Part shown: positions 1 through 7,919 of the stretch, one piece after another
Position numbering within the stretch: position 1 is the first letter of the stretch
Layout of the letters: the number at the start of each line of letters is the position of its first letter
DNA from: an uncultured Hungatella sp.
GTDB taxonomy: Bacteria; Bacillota; Clostridia; Lachnospirales; Lachnospiraceae
Direction of reading: 5' to 3'
Assembly (NCBI GenBank): GCA_910579515.1
Contig: CAJTUV010000028.1
Location: 1-47,408 of the forward strand
Length of the DNA: 47,408 nucleotides
Notes under the pieces: model-generated
What the model saw: the letters and a program-made list of their open reading frames with translations, nothing else
What the model was told of the DNA's origin: nothing
Databases searched by the model: none
Position numbers and translations under genes: made by a program

Positions 1-2
1 CA

Positions 3-1238
3 CCAGATGAGCTGTGGTACTACTTTGGTGCTAACGGAAGAGCTACCAGAAAGACTGATACCAATAGTGAGTATGATTATAAAAGGACTTCTGTTGAGTG
101 GTCCCAGGGAACCGATACCTTCTTCTTTGATACAGAAGGCCATATGGTTACAGGCTGGATTGATCATGGCGATGATGTTTACTATTGTACCGAGTATGGT
201 AATGCTGTTACAGGCTGGCAGGAGTTAGAGCCAGATGACGATATGGTTAACAGCCACAGCGGTGACTATGAGGATACAGAACGTTTCAACTTTAAGGACA
301 GCGGTAAACTGCGTAAGGCTGATGAAGACAAGACTATTACATGGTACAGCAATGGGCAGTATTATGCCTTTGACGAGAATGGCGTTCTGCTGACAGATTG
401 GTATGATGTGAGAAGCATTGCTACTGATAGCAAGATTGTTAAGGACGAAGGAATGAAGGCAACAGCGGATGAAGCTGGTTATGCCGGAGAGTATCCAGCA
501 GCAGGAACAGGCTGGGTATACAGCTTAGATCCAGATGAGGATGATTATCACTGGTATTATCTGGTAAGCATCAATGATGGCAAGACCATTACAAGAAACG
601 TGCCATTTAACCTTATGGCAGATGACACCTATTACAGAGCAAAGCAGATTAAGGGTAAGACATATCTCTTTAATGCTGATGGTGTTATGCAGGACGGCCT
701 TGTAGATTTGAGATATGTTAAGGATGTAGCTGAAGATGTTGGCTCAGAGAAGAAACAGATTGCACCGATCAAGAAGAATGCCAAGGGCGAGGTAATTGAT
801 GATTATGCTGGCGGTTCAAAAGCTAAGGCTATGGAGCCAGGTATCTATTATTTCAGAAAAGATGGCGCAACAACAGCTGGCCAGATGGTAACTGGTAAGA
901 CCGCAGTTACAGAGGATGGCGACACCAACTACTACTATTTTGATAGTAAGCAGGGTGGAAAAGCTCTGACTAACGCTATTAAAGATGGCATCGTGTATGG
1001 CAAAGACGGAAAACGAATGGATGCAGATGATGGCAATAGCAACCAGATTAAGTATATTGAGGATGATTTAGTTGATGCAAAAGATAATAAAACTGTTTTG
1101 GTTAAAGAAGGCAGTACGATTATCGTAACATCAGCAGGCAAAATGAGAACCGCTAATACTACCGTTAAGATTGAAGGTGATAAGTATAAGGTTGTCAAAG
1201 GGGAAAATAATCTATGGTCTGTTACCCCAGCCGACTAA
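3..1238 (+). CDS. Secreted cell-wall-binding-repeat protein (5' end outside window)
   Basis: The frame is open from the window edge, so about 411 C-terminal residues of a longer protein are present and the start is not visible. The protein is built of aromatic/glycine repeats of the choline-binding or glucan-binding type, such as the FFFDTEGHMVTGW and YYAFDENGV motifs, followed by a C-terminal block (GIYYFRKDG, YYYFDSK, VTSAGKMRT, VKIEGDKY). The whole visible length aligns with the minus-strand paralogue at 1471-2987 and, over the last third, with the fragment at 4934-5431. Family knowledge suggests a secreted protein held to the cell surface by the repeats; its ligand cannot be read from the sequence. 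It converges on its paralogue, with a strong hairpin terminator after the stop. The high Asp/Glu/Gly/Tyr content differs from the housekeeping genes further right. Confidence 0.85.
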   Translation, partial: PDELWYYFGANGRATRKTDTNSEYDYKRTSVEWSQGTDTFFFDTEGHMVTGWIDHGDDVYYCTEYGNAVTGWQELEPDDDMVNSHSGDYEDTERFNFKDSGKLRKADEDKTITWYSNGQYYAFDENGVLLTDWYDVRSIATDSKIVKDEGMKATADEAGYAGEYPAAGTGWVYSLDPDEDDYHWYYLVSINDGKTITRNVPFNLMADDTYYRAKQIKGKTYLFNADGVMQDGLVDLRYVKDVAEDVGSEKKQIAPIKKNAKGEVIDDYAGGSKAKAMEPGIYYFRKDGATTAGQMVTGKTAVTEDGDTNYYYFDSKQGGKALTNAIKDGIVYGKDGKRMDADDGNSNQIKYIEDDLVDAKDNKTVLVKEGSTIIVTSAGKMRTANTTVKIEGDKYKVVKGENNLWSVTPAD

Positions 1239-1274
1239 TTTAAAATAGTTAGCAGATTAGTGCGTTTGTAAGAA

Positions 1275-1318
1275 GTTGCCGCTTAGTTAGGATTTCTAAC
1301 TAGGCGGCAACTCTTTTT
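1275..1318 (+). terminator. Rho-independent terminator of the first surface-protein gene
   Basis: A 16-bp nearly perfect stem (GTTGCCGCTTAGTTAG against CTAACTAGGCGGCAAC) with a short loop is followed by TCTTTTT. It lies 36 bases after the stop of the upstream plus-strand gene. Its stem resembles those behind the two paralogues. Confidence 0.9.
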
Positions 1319-1391
1319 GATGGAGTTTCAAGCTCGGCTAACCGTTCTTCAAAGAACATCTAGGAAGTATCCACCAATTTCCTAATAACCC

Positions 1392-1442
1392 AAAAGGCAT
1401 TGTCGCCTAGTAAAAGTACCTAACTAAGCAACAATGCCTTTT
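1392..1442 (-). terminator. Hairpin terminator of the second surface-protein gene
   Basis: The outer stem AAAAGGCATTGT/ACAATGCCTTTT encloses an imperfect inner stem containing CTTAGTTAGG and CTAGGCG. It lies just downstream of the minus-strand gene that ends at 1471. The stem resembles the terminator at 1275-1318, consistent with duplication of gene plus 3' untranslated region. Confidence 0.75.
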
Positions 1443-1470
1443 CTAACTACAAATTTCTCAAAATCATGAA

Positions 1471-2987
1471 TTACTGCTTCTCACTATATTCAACACCCCA
1501 CAGCTCTGTAACGTCTCCGTTCTTATCTGTTTCTTTTCCTACTGTGATGTCGAATTTATCACCTTCGATTTTTACATTACTGTTGGTTCTTAACTTGCCT
1601 GCTGAGGTTACAACAATCTTACTTCCTGCTGGAACCATAATCTTTCCGGTTTTTGCATCCCTCAAGGCTCATCAATTTCCCTAATCTGGTTAGCATTGCC
1701 GTCATCAGCATCCATTCTTCTTCCATCTGTGCCATATACAATACCAGCTTTTACCATATTGACAAGAGCAGCTCCACCTCTCTTACTGTCGAAGTAGTAG
1801 TAATTAGTCTCACCATCGTCTGTGACTGCAGTTTTACCAGTTATCACCTGTCCCTTCGTGGTCGCACCATCTTTTCTGAAGTAATAAATACCTGGATCAA
1901 TCTTTCTGGAAAGAGCTCCGCCGGCCCAATCTTCACCTGCTACATAAGTATTAGCAGCAGTAATTGTCTGAAGGCCATCCTTCATCTTGCCGTCTGCGTC
2001 AAAGAGATAAGTCTTACCTTTAACCTGTTTTGCTCTCATCAGACCATCAACAGCCAGCTTATTAAATGGCACATTTCTTTTTACAGATTTACCATCATTA
2101 AAGCTTACTAAGTAATACCAGTAATAATCATCTTCGGTTGGATCTAAGCTGTATACCCAGCCTGTTCCTGCTGCTGGATACTCTCCGGCATAACCGCTGT
2201 CTATTACAACTCCATTGCTGGCCATATTATCAGTAACCTTTCCGCCTGTAGCAATGTAAGTGTCATACCACTCATTCTGCAATACACCGTTTTCATCAAA
2301 GGCATAATATTGACCATTGGAATACCAAGTAATGCTTGCCTCGCCGGTTTTTGCCCTACGCATTTTACCGCTGTCTTTGAAGTTAAAGCGTTCAATATCC
2401 TCATAAGTTCCATCATCCAGGCTATCTCTTACTTCCAAATCCCACCAGCCCTTATGAGCATTACCGGTCTCGCCGCAGTAGTAAACTTCACCATCATAAT
2501 CAACCCAGCCAGTAACCATATGGCCGTCTTCATTGAAGAAGAAGGTGTCTGTTCCTTGAGACCACTCAATGTTTTGCTTCTTCCACTCTCTGCTATCATT
2601 GTTGTCATTTTTTATAGCTCTTCCATTAGCACCGAAGTAAAACCAGAGCTCTTCTGGAGTTTCGCCATTGATTTCCAGATCATCTTCATTGTCTATGCTA
2701 ATCCAAGCATTTTTAACTCTGATACCATACTCATTAACATAGTATGTCTCATCATCATCATCAATGACTGAATTCTCAGCGATCAGTCCCTCATCATCTA
2801 CCCAGTAGTAATTGCCGTCAGCGGATTTCTTCCACTCGTTACTTACCCTATCGCCATTGCTGTCCAGCCATACCCACTCATCACCGTCTAAAGCCCAACC
2901 AGCCTTAGCGAAGGATGTCATGGAAGCGCCGATAGCCAACAGAGCTGCTGCAGACAGTACTGCAACTAATTTTGTTTGCTTTCTCAT
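1471..2987 (-). pseudogene. Secreted cell-wall-binding-repeat protein, frameshifted near its C-terminus
   Basis: The ATG at 2987 follows an AAGGAGAGTG ribosome site. Residues 1-27 form a signal peptide (basic start, hydrophobic core, SFA before KAGW). About ten aromatic repeats follow, such as GDEWVWLDSNG, GNYYWVDDEG and TFFFNEDGHMVTGW. The main frame stops at 1662 after IREIDEP. The conserved tail found in both paralogues (VTSAGKLRT, VKIEGDKF) continues at once in the -1 frame, from about 1665 to the stop at 1471. One missing base near 1665-1668 explains this; restoring it gives about 505 residues. No homopolymer tract is present at the break, so slippage is not obvious, and a sequencing error is possible. 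The protein without its tail could still be secreted. Confidence 0.8.
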
Positions 2988-3055
2988 AATGAATGCACTC
3001 TCCTTTTTCCTTTTTTGAATTTTCCTTGTGAAAATCCTAATTGCATTACGAGGTA

Positions 3056-3084
3056 ATTATACTTCCTATATCCGAATTACAGAA
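3056..3084 (-). promoter_or_regulatory. Probable promoter of the second surface-protein gene
   Basis: On the minus strand TTCTGT and TATAAT are separated by 17 bases, about 70 bases upstream of the ATG at 2987. The -10 is perfect and the -35 is weak. The rest of 2988-3281 is AT-rich and shows no gene. Confidence 0.5.
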
Positions 3085-3162
3085 AGGGGAAATTGGGCAT
3101 AGAATTATGAGAAAAATGTATGGAAATAAAGACGAAAGAGCTATAAAAACAGTAAAATAAAT

Positions 3163-3234
3163 AAGGAACCTTAGTAAAGATTTTTATCTTTTGTACAATT
3201 TCTTAAAATCTTGTCTTCTTCACTAAGATCCCTT
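3163..3234 (-). terminator. Terminator of the AlbA_2-domain gene
   Basis: An imperfect inverted repeat (AAGGGATCTTAGTGAAGA against TCTTTACTAAGGTTCCTT) with a long AT-rich loop lies about 50 bases past the stop at 3282. On the minus strand it is followed by ATTTATTTT. Confidence 0.6.
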
Positions 3235-3281
3235 ACTTTAACAATTTAACATAAAACCGGTAAAAACAAAATATGTTTTTA

Positions 3282-4769
3282 CTATAATACAATCCACTTT
3301 CCGCTTTTTGCAGAACCCTCACGGACAATGAGCTGTTTTTCTTTCATTGACTTTATCGCGCGTTCAATAGAAGCCTTCGAAATGTTCAACTCTTTGACCA
3401 TTTTTGCTACAGAGATTGAAGGGGTGCGTTTCATCGCATTTAATATCATCTGTTCTTTTTCTGTTAAATCCTTACTTACTCCCTCATTTACTCCCTCATT
3501 TACTCCCTCATTTTTATAAAAAAAATCAGGATGTATCAACAACGTTGTACAAAACGAAAGCCGCTCTGGGTCAGTCTCAAAAATCGGTTTCGGTGAACCA
3601 TTACGTTCCAAAGCATTTAATATCTTTCGAAAACCGGTATTACGCCCCTCTGTCAAATGCATCTCCTTTAGAAATTCACCAATACGACGGTTCCGATATC
3701 TTCTGTTAAATACATGATAAGTTCGTAATCCCTCTTCCGTAATAGAACGGTCTGCCCCAGGATGACTGACAATTTCGATTCGGTCTGGCAGAACACGGAC
3801 CTCTATTGGTTCACGCACATCATATCCTTTGTGATATACAGCATTACAAAGGCTTTCCTCAACAGCAGCATATGGATAATTAAAAAAGCGTCTTGCTTCA
3901 GCTTTATTTGGCATTTTTACAACCTGTTCCTGTAGAATACTATTTTGAATATATTGCAGTGCTTCCCTAAGCTGTTGATGTAAAGGCCCCTTAAACGTTT
4001 TTTCAATTATCCTGTCTCCACCTAGCCCGTCTGGAAACTGGACAACATCAATTTGAGCATATGGAAAAAAACGTTCAGGTTCTAAACTAAAAAACATCAG
4101 ACCGACATTTTTAGGCTTTATATATTCGGGCAGAGAATTGATAATATTCATGTTTTGACATAAATCCGTAAAATTCATATGTTTCGCCGCTTCGTAAAGT
4201 GAGCTGCCAATTTCTTTTAGATAAGCCTGAATCAAAGTAAGATTAAGGTCTGTAATGTCACCCTCATGGTTAACTCTATCATCAAAAGGTACATTATTTG
4301 CAAGATTATAGAGATCCCGCTTTTCTTCTTCGGAAGGAGCAATCGTACTGGACATTTTCCGAATATAATAAATTCTCTCTTTTTCCTCCTTTGCCATTGT
4401 TTTTGGGGATGAATATGGGCGCAAATAGCCACCTGGGGCCCATATAATTATAAATTTTTTGTCTTCATAATCTGCAACCTCAACAATGGGAAGGTATTCT
4501 GGCTGTATGCGTTTGCATTTATTTAACATATCTTTTAAATAGTGGTCAATTTTATCAGGATTAATTCCTTTTAAGGGATATTCTGGGCATCCGTCTTTTT
4601 CCTTGACGCCAATTACAATATAACCGCCTCCCCAGTTATCAATATCGTTTGCAAAGGCACAGATAGTTTTAAGCGAAGCCTCTCCATCCCAAGTCTCTTT
4701 AAACTCTATTCGCGCCCATTCCACAACATTTCCAGAGAGTAGAGTTTTTATATTAGTTGGAACAGCCAT
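3282..4769 (-). CDS. AlbA_2 (Schlafen-like) / HATPase_c_4 putative transcriptional regulator
   Basis: The ATG at 4769 follows AGGGAGGGAAAGG; a longer frame to 4793 lacks such a site. The product has 495 residues. An N-terminal AlbA_2 domain (FKETWDGEASLKTICAFAN, then GGGYIVIGV) is followed by a region typical of RecG-like, ATP-binding-type regulators (YAAVEESLCNAVYHKGY, IEIVSHPG, GRNTGFRKIL). It ends in a winged-helix segment (ISVAKMVKELNISKASIERAI) that should bind DNA. Known family members are mostly uncharacterised; some are regulators in mobile or defence regions. Between the two parts lies an NEGV repeat encoded by a 12-bp tandem DNA repeat. The gene sits between two surface-protein paralogues with its own promoter and terminator, so it is a monocistronic unit. 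Direct control of the surface genes is only a guess. Confidence 0.8.
   Translation of the reverse strand: MAVPTNIKTLLSGNVVEWARIEFKETWDGEASLKTICAFANDIDNWGGGYIVIGVKEKDGCPEYPLKGINPDKIDHYLKDMLNKCKRIQPEYLPIVEVADYEDKKFIIIWAPGGYLRPYSSPKTMAKEEKERIYYIRKMSSTIAPSEEEKRDLYNLANNVPFDDRVNHEGDITDLNLTLIQAYLKEIGSSLYEAAKHMNFTDLCQNMNIINSLPEYIKPKNVGLMFFSLEPERFFPYAQIDVVQFPDGLGGDRIIEKTFKGPLHQQLREALQYIQNSILQEQVVKMPNKAEARRFFNYPYAAVEESLCNAVYHKGYDVREPIEVRVLPDRIEIVSHPGADRSITEEGLRTYHVFNRRYRNRRIGEFLKEMHLTEGRNTGFRKILNALERNGSPKPIFETDPERLSFCTTLLIHPDFFYKNEGVNEGVNEGVSKDLTEKEQMILNAMKRTPSISVAKMVKELNISKASIERAIKSMKEKQLIVREGSAKSGKWIVL
3476..3511. repeat. Three perfect 12-bp tandem repeats inside the AlbA_2 gene
   Basis: The unit TTACTCCCTCAT occurs three times without mismatch and encodes NEGV on the minus strand. 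It lies in the linker before the winged-helix domain. The unit length is a multiple of three, so copy-number change would alter linker length without a frameshift. Confidence 0.9.
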
Positions 4770-4830
4770 TACCTTTCCCTCCCTTTTCCACAATTCAGGA
4801 ATATCTTTTATAGTTGGTGTATCTTTTTAT

Positions 4831-4859
4831 ATTATATTCACAAATAGGAATAATAGCAA
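4831..4859 (-). promoter_or_regulatory. Promoter of the AlbA_2 gene with overlapping palindrome
   Basis: TTGCTA and TATAAT are spaced by 17 bases on the minus strand, about 60 bases upstream of the start at 4769. The -35 overlaps a perfect 12-bp palindrome, AGCAAGCTTGCT, at 4855-4866, which could serve as an operator. Confidence 0.6.
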
Positions 4860-4879
4860 GCTTGCTGATAATTAAAATA

Positions 4880-4919
4880 GCATTACTGCCTAGCCAAATT
4901 ATTGACCAGACAGTAACGC
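4880..4919 (-). terminator. Terminator of the truncated surface-protein gene
   Basis: The stem GCGTTACTGTC/GGCAGTAATGC, with G-T pairs, is followed on the minus strand by TATTTTAATT. It sits 14 bases after the stop at 4934 and carries the same CTAGGC element as the other two surface-gene terminators. Confidence 0.7.
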
Positions 4920-4933
4920 CTTAATAATATAAA

Positions 4934-5431
4934 TTAGTTTTTGCTATCTTTTGCATATGGATCGTCATACTCAGCTTCGTATTTCGCATAACCATTTGCA
5001 TCTGGCTCACTGATAGAAATTTTCCATCTGTCGCCTTCAATCTTCACAGTACCGCTAGTTCTTAACTTACCAGCAGATGTTACGATTACAGGAGTACCTG
5101 CTTTAATCTTAATCCAGCTACCATCTTTAGCTTTCTTATAGTTCAAGTCTGCTGGTAATTCTCTCAGCTGATTGCTGTTTCCATCGTTAGCTTCGAATCT
5201 CTTTCCATCCTCACCGTAAACGATGCCATCTTTTACAGTATTGATCAGAGCTCTTCCGCCATCTTTGCTATCAAAATAATAGTAGAAGGTCTCGCTATCC
5301 TCTGTAACAGCTGTCTTACCAGTCACCATCTGACCAGCAGTTGTTGTACCATCTTCTCTAAAGTAGTAGATACCTGGCTTCATTTCTCTGGACATAGAGC
5401 CACCTGCTTTATCAGCAGGATCTGTATTCAA
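4934..5431 (-). pseudogene. 5'-truncated cell-wall-binding-repeat protein (C-terminal third)
   Basis: About 165 residues matching the C-terminal block of the two paralogues remain: GIYYFREDG, YYYFDSKDGG, VIVTSAGKLRT and VKIEGDRW. Upstream of the NTDPADKAGG segment the expected repeats and signal peptide are absent. The sequence instead runs into the coding strand of a tyrosine recombinase fragment on the opposite strand. The only in-frame start is a TTG at 5431 with no convincing ribosome site. It is therefore a remnant or a silent cassette, not an expressed secreted protein. Its frame and terminator are intact, which suggests recent truncation or use as a donor sequence. Confidence 0.8.
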
Positions 5432-5793
5432 AAGGAAATAAAGTGCGTCGGATTTATATTCCCAAAAATGTCCGCAAAGACTGTCTGAATTGGTTGGAAA
5501 ATATTTCCCGTTCTTCTGGGCATGTTTTTCTAAATCGCTATGGCACTCCGCTTACTCCAGCCGGAATACGAGGACAATTAAAAAAATTTACGGTAATGTA
5601 CTGCCTGGATCCGTCCGTAGTATATCCCCATTCCTTTCGCCATCTTTTTGCAAAAAACTTTCTTAAAGTATGTGGAGACATTTCCATGCTCTCTGATATC
5701 TTAGGCCATGACAGTATTGAAACCACTCGTATCTACCTGCACAGAAGCAGTGCTGAACAGAAGCAGATTGTGAATCAAATTGTGGATTGGTAA
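5422..5793 (+). pseudogene. 5'-truncated tyrosine recombinase (catalytic C-terminal half)
   Basis: The frame starts inside the conserved LYSKGNKVRRIYIP segment and holds the C-terminal catalytic half: HSFRHLFAKNFL (His-x-x-Arg), LGHDSIETTRIYL (Gly-His and the nucleophilic Tyr). The N-terminal SAM-like domain and the first catalytic Arg, present in the neighbour at 5811-6689, are missing. A GTG at 5443 could start a 116-residue product, but no ribosome site precedes it. It is closely related to the intact recombinase that follows 17 bases later, so the two look like tandem paralogues, the first of which lost its 5' half when the surface-gene fragment on its left was joined to it. Confidence 0.85.
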
Positions 5794-5810
5794 AGAAGCA
5801 GGGGGAACAA

Positions 5811-6689
5811 ATGAAAAAAGAGCAGACAAAAAAAATAACTGCAGAAATAAAGCAAGAATCCTTAGAACAGTTTCAAGAGTACCTCAAAAATAAAAATTTA
5901 TCACCCAACACTATCGCAAGCTATTCTGGCAGCGTTCGCCTTTTTTTTCGAATGCATCAGGATATTTCATTGAAAAATTTAAAAAGATACCGGTCGGCCC
6001 TCATGTCTCATTATAAATCGGCCACAGTAAACCAACGGATTCACGCGATCAATCATTTTATTCAGTTTTTATCCGAAACCGATGAAGAAAATTTTTTCTA
6101 TTTAAAAGAGTACCGCTTACTTTCAGTAAAAAAACAGCAGAAATCGTTTCAAGACACCACGATTTCCAACGAAGACTATGAGTTGTTAAAAAGGCGGTTA
6201 AAGGCAGATGGAAATGATTTTTGGTATTTTGTCGTTCACTTTCTGGCAGCAACCGGAGCCAGAGTCAGTGAATTGGTTCAAATCAAAGTGGAGCATCTAC
6301 ATCATGGCTATTTCGACTTATACTCCAAGGGCGGCAAAATCCGACGAATCTATCTTCCAGATTCCCTCTGTGAAGAAGCTCTTATATGGTGCGGCCGTCG
6401 GGAACAGAAAAGTGGTTTTCTGTTCCTGAATAGAAGGGGGCAGCCCATTTCTACAAGGGGAATCCATAGCCAGCTGAAATATTATGCTCTTCAATATGGA
6501 ATTGACCCTGAGACCGTCTATCCTCATTCCTTCCGTCACCGATTTGCTAAAAATTTTTTGGCAAGATTTAATGATATTGCTCTTTTGGCGGATCTGATGG
6601 GCCATAACAGCATTGAAACCACACGAATCTATTTAACCCGCACCAGCAGGGAGCAGAGAAAATTACTTGATGAAATTGTTACCTGGTAA
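5811..6689 (+). CDS. Tyrosine-type site-specific recombinase (XerC-like integrase)
   Basis: The ATG at 5811 follows AGGGGGAACAA; the longer frame from a TTG at 5787 is less likely. The product has 292 residues, a normal length for a simple Xer-type recombinase. An N-terminal SAM-like core-binding domain (residues about 15-100, LSPNTIASYSGSVRLFF) precedes the catalytic domain. All expected residues are visible: Arg in ATGARVSELVQ, Lys in the YSKGGK hairpin, HSFRHRF (His-x-x-Arg), MGHNS (Gly-His) and the nucleophile in ETTRIYL. Such enzymes cut and rejoin DNA for integration, excision or inversion. It is not accompanied by phage or conjugation genes; its neighbours are surface-protein genes. 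It converges on cysE with one base between the stops. Confidence 0.9.
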   Translation: MKKEQTKKITAEIKQESLEQFQEYLKNKNLSPNTIASYSGSVRLFFRMHQDISLKNLKRYRSALMSHYKSATVNQRIHAINHFIQFLSETDEENFFYLKEYRLLSVKKQQKSFQDTTISNEDYELLKRRLKADGNDFWYFVVHFLAATGARVSELVQIKVEHLHHGYFDLYSKGGKIRRIYLPDSLCEEALIWCGRREQKSGFLFLNRRGQPISTRGIHSQLKYYALQYGIDPETVYPHSFRHRFAKNFLARFNDIALLADLMGHNSIETTRIYLTRTSREQRKLLDEIVTW

Positions 6690-6690
6690 A

Positions 6691-7344
6691 TCAGGCAGTT
6701 CCATCTCGCTCTTCCATTTGCTGTTTTAACTCCTTTAACTGCTGTTCTAATTCTTTTACCCGCTCTTCCATTTTGCAGTAATGCTCCATGGATACTAAGT
6801 TCTTTTCCTCTTTGGGGAGAGGTATTCCATTCTTCTTTACTGGACGGGCTGGGATTCCCACAGCAGTAATATTATCTTCCAGCGGCTTTAAAAGAACGGC
6901 GTTAGCGGCAACTGTACAATTATCACCCACTTCAAAAGAGCCAAGAATTTTTGCTCCGGCTCCTACTGTCACATTATTGCCCAGCGTAGGATGGCGTTTT
7001 CCTTTCTGGGTTCCTACGCCGCCTAATGTAACTCCCTGATAAATTGTACAGTTGTCTCCAACCACAGTCGTTTCTCCAATCACCACACCACAGCCATGGT
7101 CAATCAAAATCCCATGGCCCAGCTGTGCTCCCGGGTGAATTTCAATCAATGTAAAAAAACGTGCAAGCTGAGAAACCAATCTTGCAAGAAAAAACATGTG
7201 ACGTCTATAAAACCAGTGAGCAAACCGATGCCAAATTAAGGCGTGGACTCCCTGATACAACAGCAGAACCTCCAAAGCACTTCGTGCAGCTGGATCGCGT
7301 TCTTGCACCGCTTTCACATCCAGCCAAATATCTTTTAATATCAT
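6691..7344 (-). CDS. cysE: Serine O-acetyltransferase
   Basis: This 217-residue protein should acetylate L-serine with acetyl-CoA, the first step of cysteine synthesis in the cytoplasm. A helical N-terminal region (DPAARSALEVLLLYQGVHAL) is followed by left-handed beta-helix hexapeptide repeats with the family signature: IHPGAQLGHGILIDHGCGVVIGE is visible in consecutive parts, then YQGVTLGGVG and VGAGAKILG. The length fits the short Gram-positive form (EpsC/CysE). The C-terminus carries a predicted coiled coil (about residues 185-212, rich in Glu, Lys and Leu heptads) instead of a simple tail. GAGGGAAAAGAT precedes the ATG. No O-acetylserine sulfhydrylase gene lies next to it. Confidence 0.93.
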   Translation of the reverse strand: MILKDIWLDVKAVQERDPAARSALEVLLLYQGVHALIWHRFAHWFYRRHMFFLARLVSQLARFFTLIEIHPGAQLGHGILIDHGCGVVIGETTVVGDNCTIYQGVTLGGVGTQKGKRHPTLGNNVTVGAGAKILGSFEVGDNCTVAANAVLLKPLEDNITAVGIPARPVKKNGIPLPKEEKNLVSMEHYCKMEERVKELEQQLKELKQQMEERDGTA

Positions 7345-7412
7345 ATCTTTTCCCTCAATATCTATATCCTTTATCTGGATAGTATAGCATATGCCAAGGG
7401 AATTAAAAAGGA

Positions 7413-7844
7413 TTATTTAAAAATCACCGGATTATCCAATAATTCTGTACGCAATATGATCACCGGATAAGACGCTTCCGGCGCCACGGTTTCCTCTTTC
7501 TCTGGCCCCAAAAGCTCTGTGGACAGTACAATCGCATTATCTGTCAGATATAATTCCCTTACCTGTATACTGTATCCTCCCGTTTGCTGAGGTCCATATC
7601 CTACAACAATATAAAGGTTCTGTTCATCTGTAAATGTCAATTTAAAAGGCTGTGTTCTTTTTTCCGCCAAAATTGTCTTAAGCTCCTGAGGCGCTTCGGT
7701 TTCTCCCACTACCGAAAACTCCAAATCTCGTACCTTTTCCCCGTCATCTTTTTTCATATTGCAGCCGGATAAAAAGAGGGCCAGAATCAGGGCCAGAACA
7801 ATGAATGCCTTTTGACTGGCTCTTCTAAGAGAAATGCGTTTCAT
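7413..7844 (-). CDS. PrcB-type lipoprotein
   Basis: The 143-residue product has a basic N-terminus, a hydrophobic stretch and a lipobox, FLSGC, with Cys28 as the likely lipidated residue, so it should be anchored on the outer face of the membrane. The mature part contains a segment (YIVVGYGPQQTGGYSIQV) typical of the PrcB C-terminal domain, named after a spirochaete protease-complex subunit. No protease gene is adjacent. It lies 75 bases downstream of manA on the same strand and could be read from the GDP-fucose operon, though nothing in its sequence ties it to sugar metabolism. Confidence 0.75.
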   Translation of the reverse strand: MKRISLRRASQKAFIVLALILALFLSGCNMKKDDGEKVRDLEFSVVGETEAPQELKTILAEKRTQPFKLTFTDEQNLYIVVGYGPQQTGGYSIQVRELYLTDNAIVLSTELLGPEKEETVAPEASYPVIILRTELLDNPVIFK

Positions 7845-7919
7845 GAATTACCTCTCAAACCTTGGTTATTAGCAGTTTATGAGAGAGAATCATAAATTAT
7901 GATTTCAGCAGAACTTTGC

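Noticed and set aside
7..228. 73-residue open frame at the left edge
   Set aside because: It lies in another frame over the cell-wall-binding repeat gene, whose repeats continue to the window edge in frame 3.
1655..1675. Programmed -1 frameshift
   Set aside because: There is no slippery heptamer or homopolymer at the shift and no clear downstream pseudoknot; a lost base or sequencing error is simpler.
1653..2771. Plus-strand frames of 150-odd residues opposite the second surface gene
   Set aside because: They are antisense shadows without ribosome sites or recognised motifs; the minus strand has signal peptide and repeats.
3476..3511. CRISPR-like array
   Set aside because: The units are adjacent without spacers and encode an in-frame protein repeat.
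4934..6689. Prophage or integrative element
   Set aside because: Only recombinases are present; there are no phage structural, replication, relaxase or conjugation genes, and the flanks are chromosomal.
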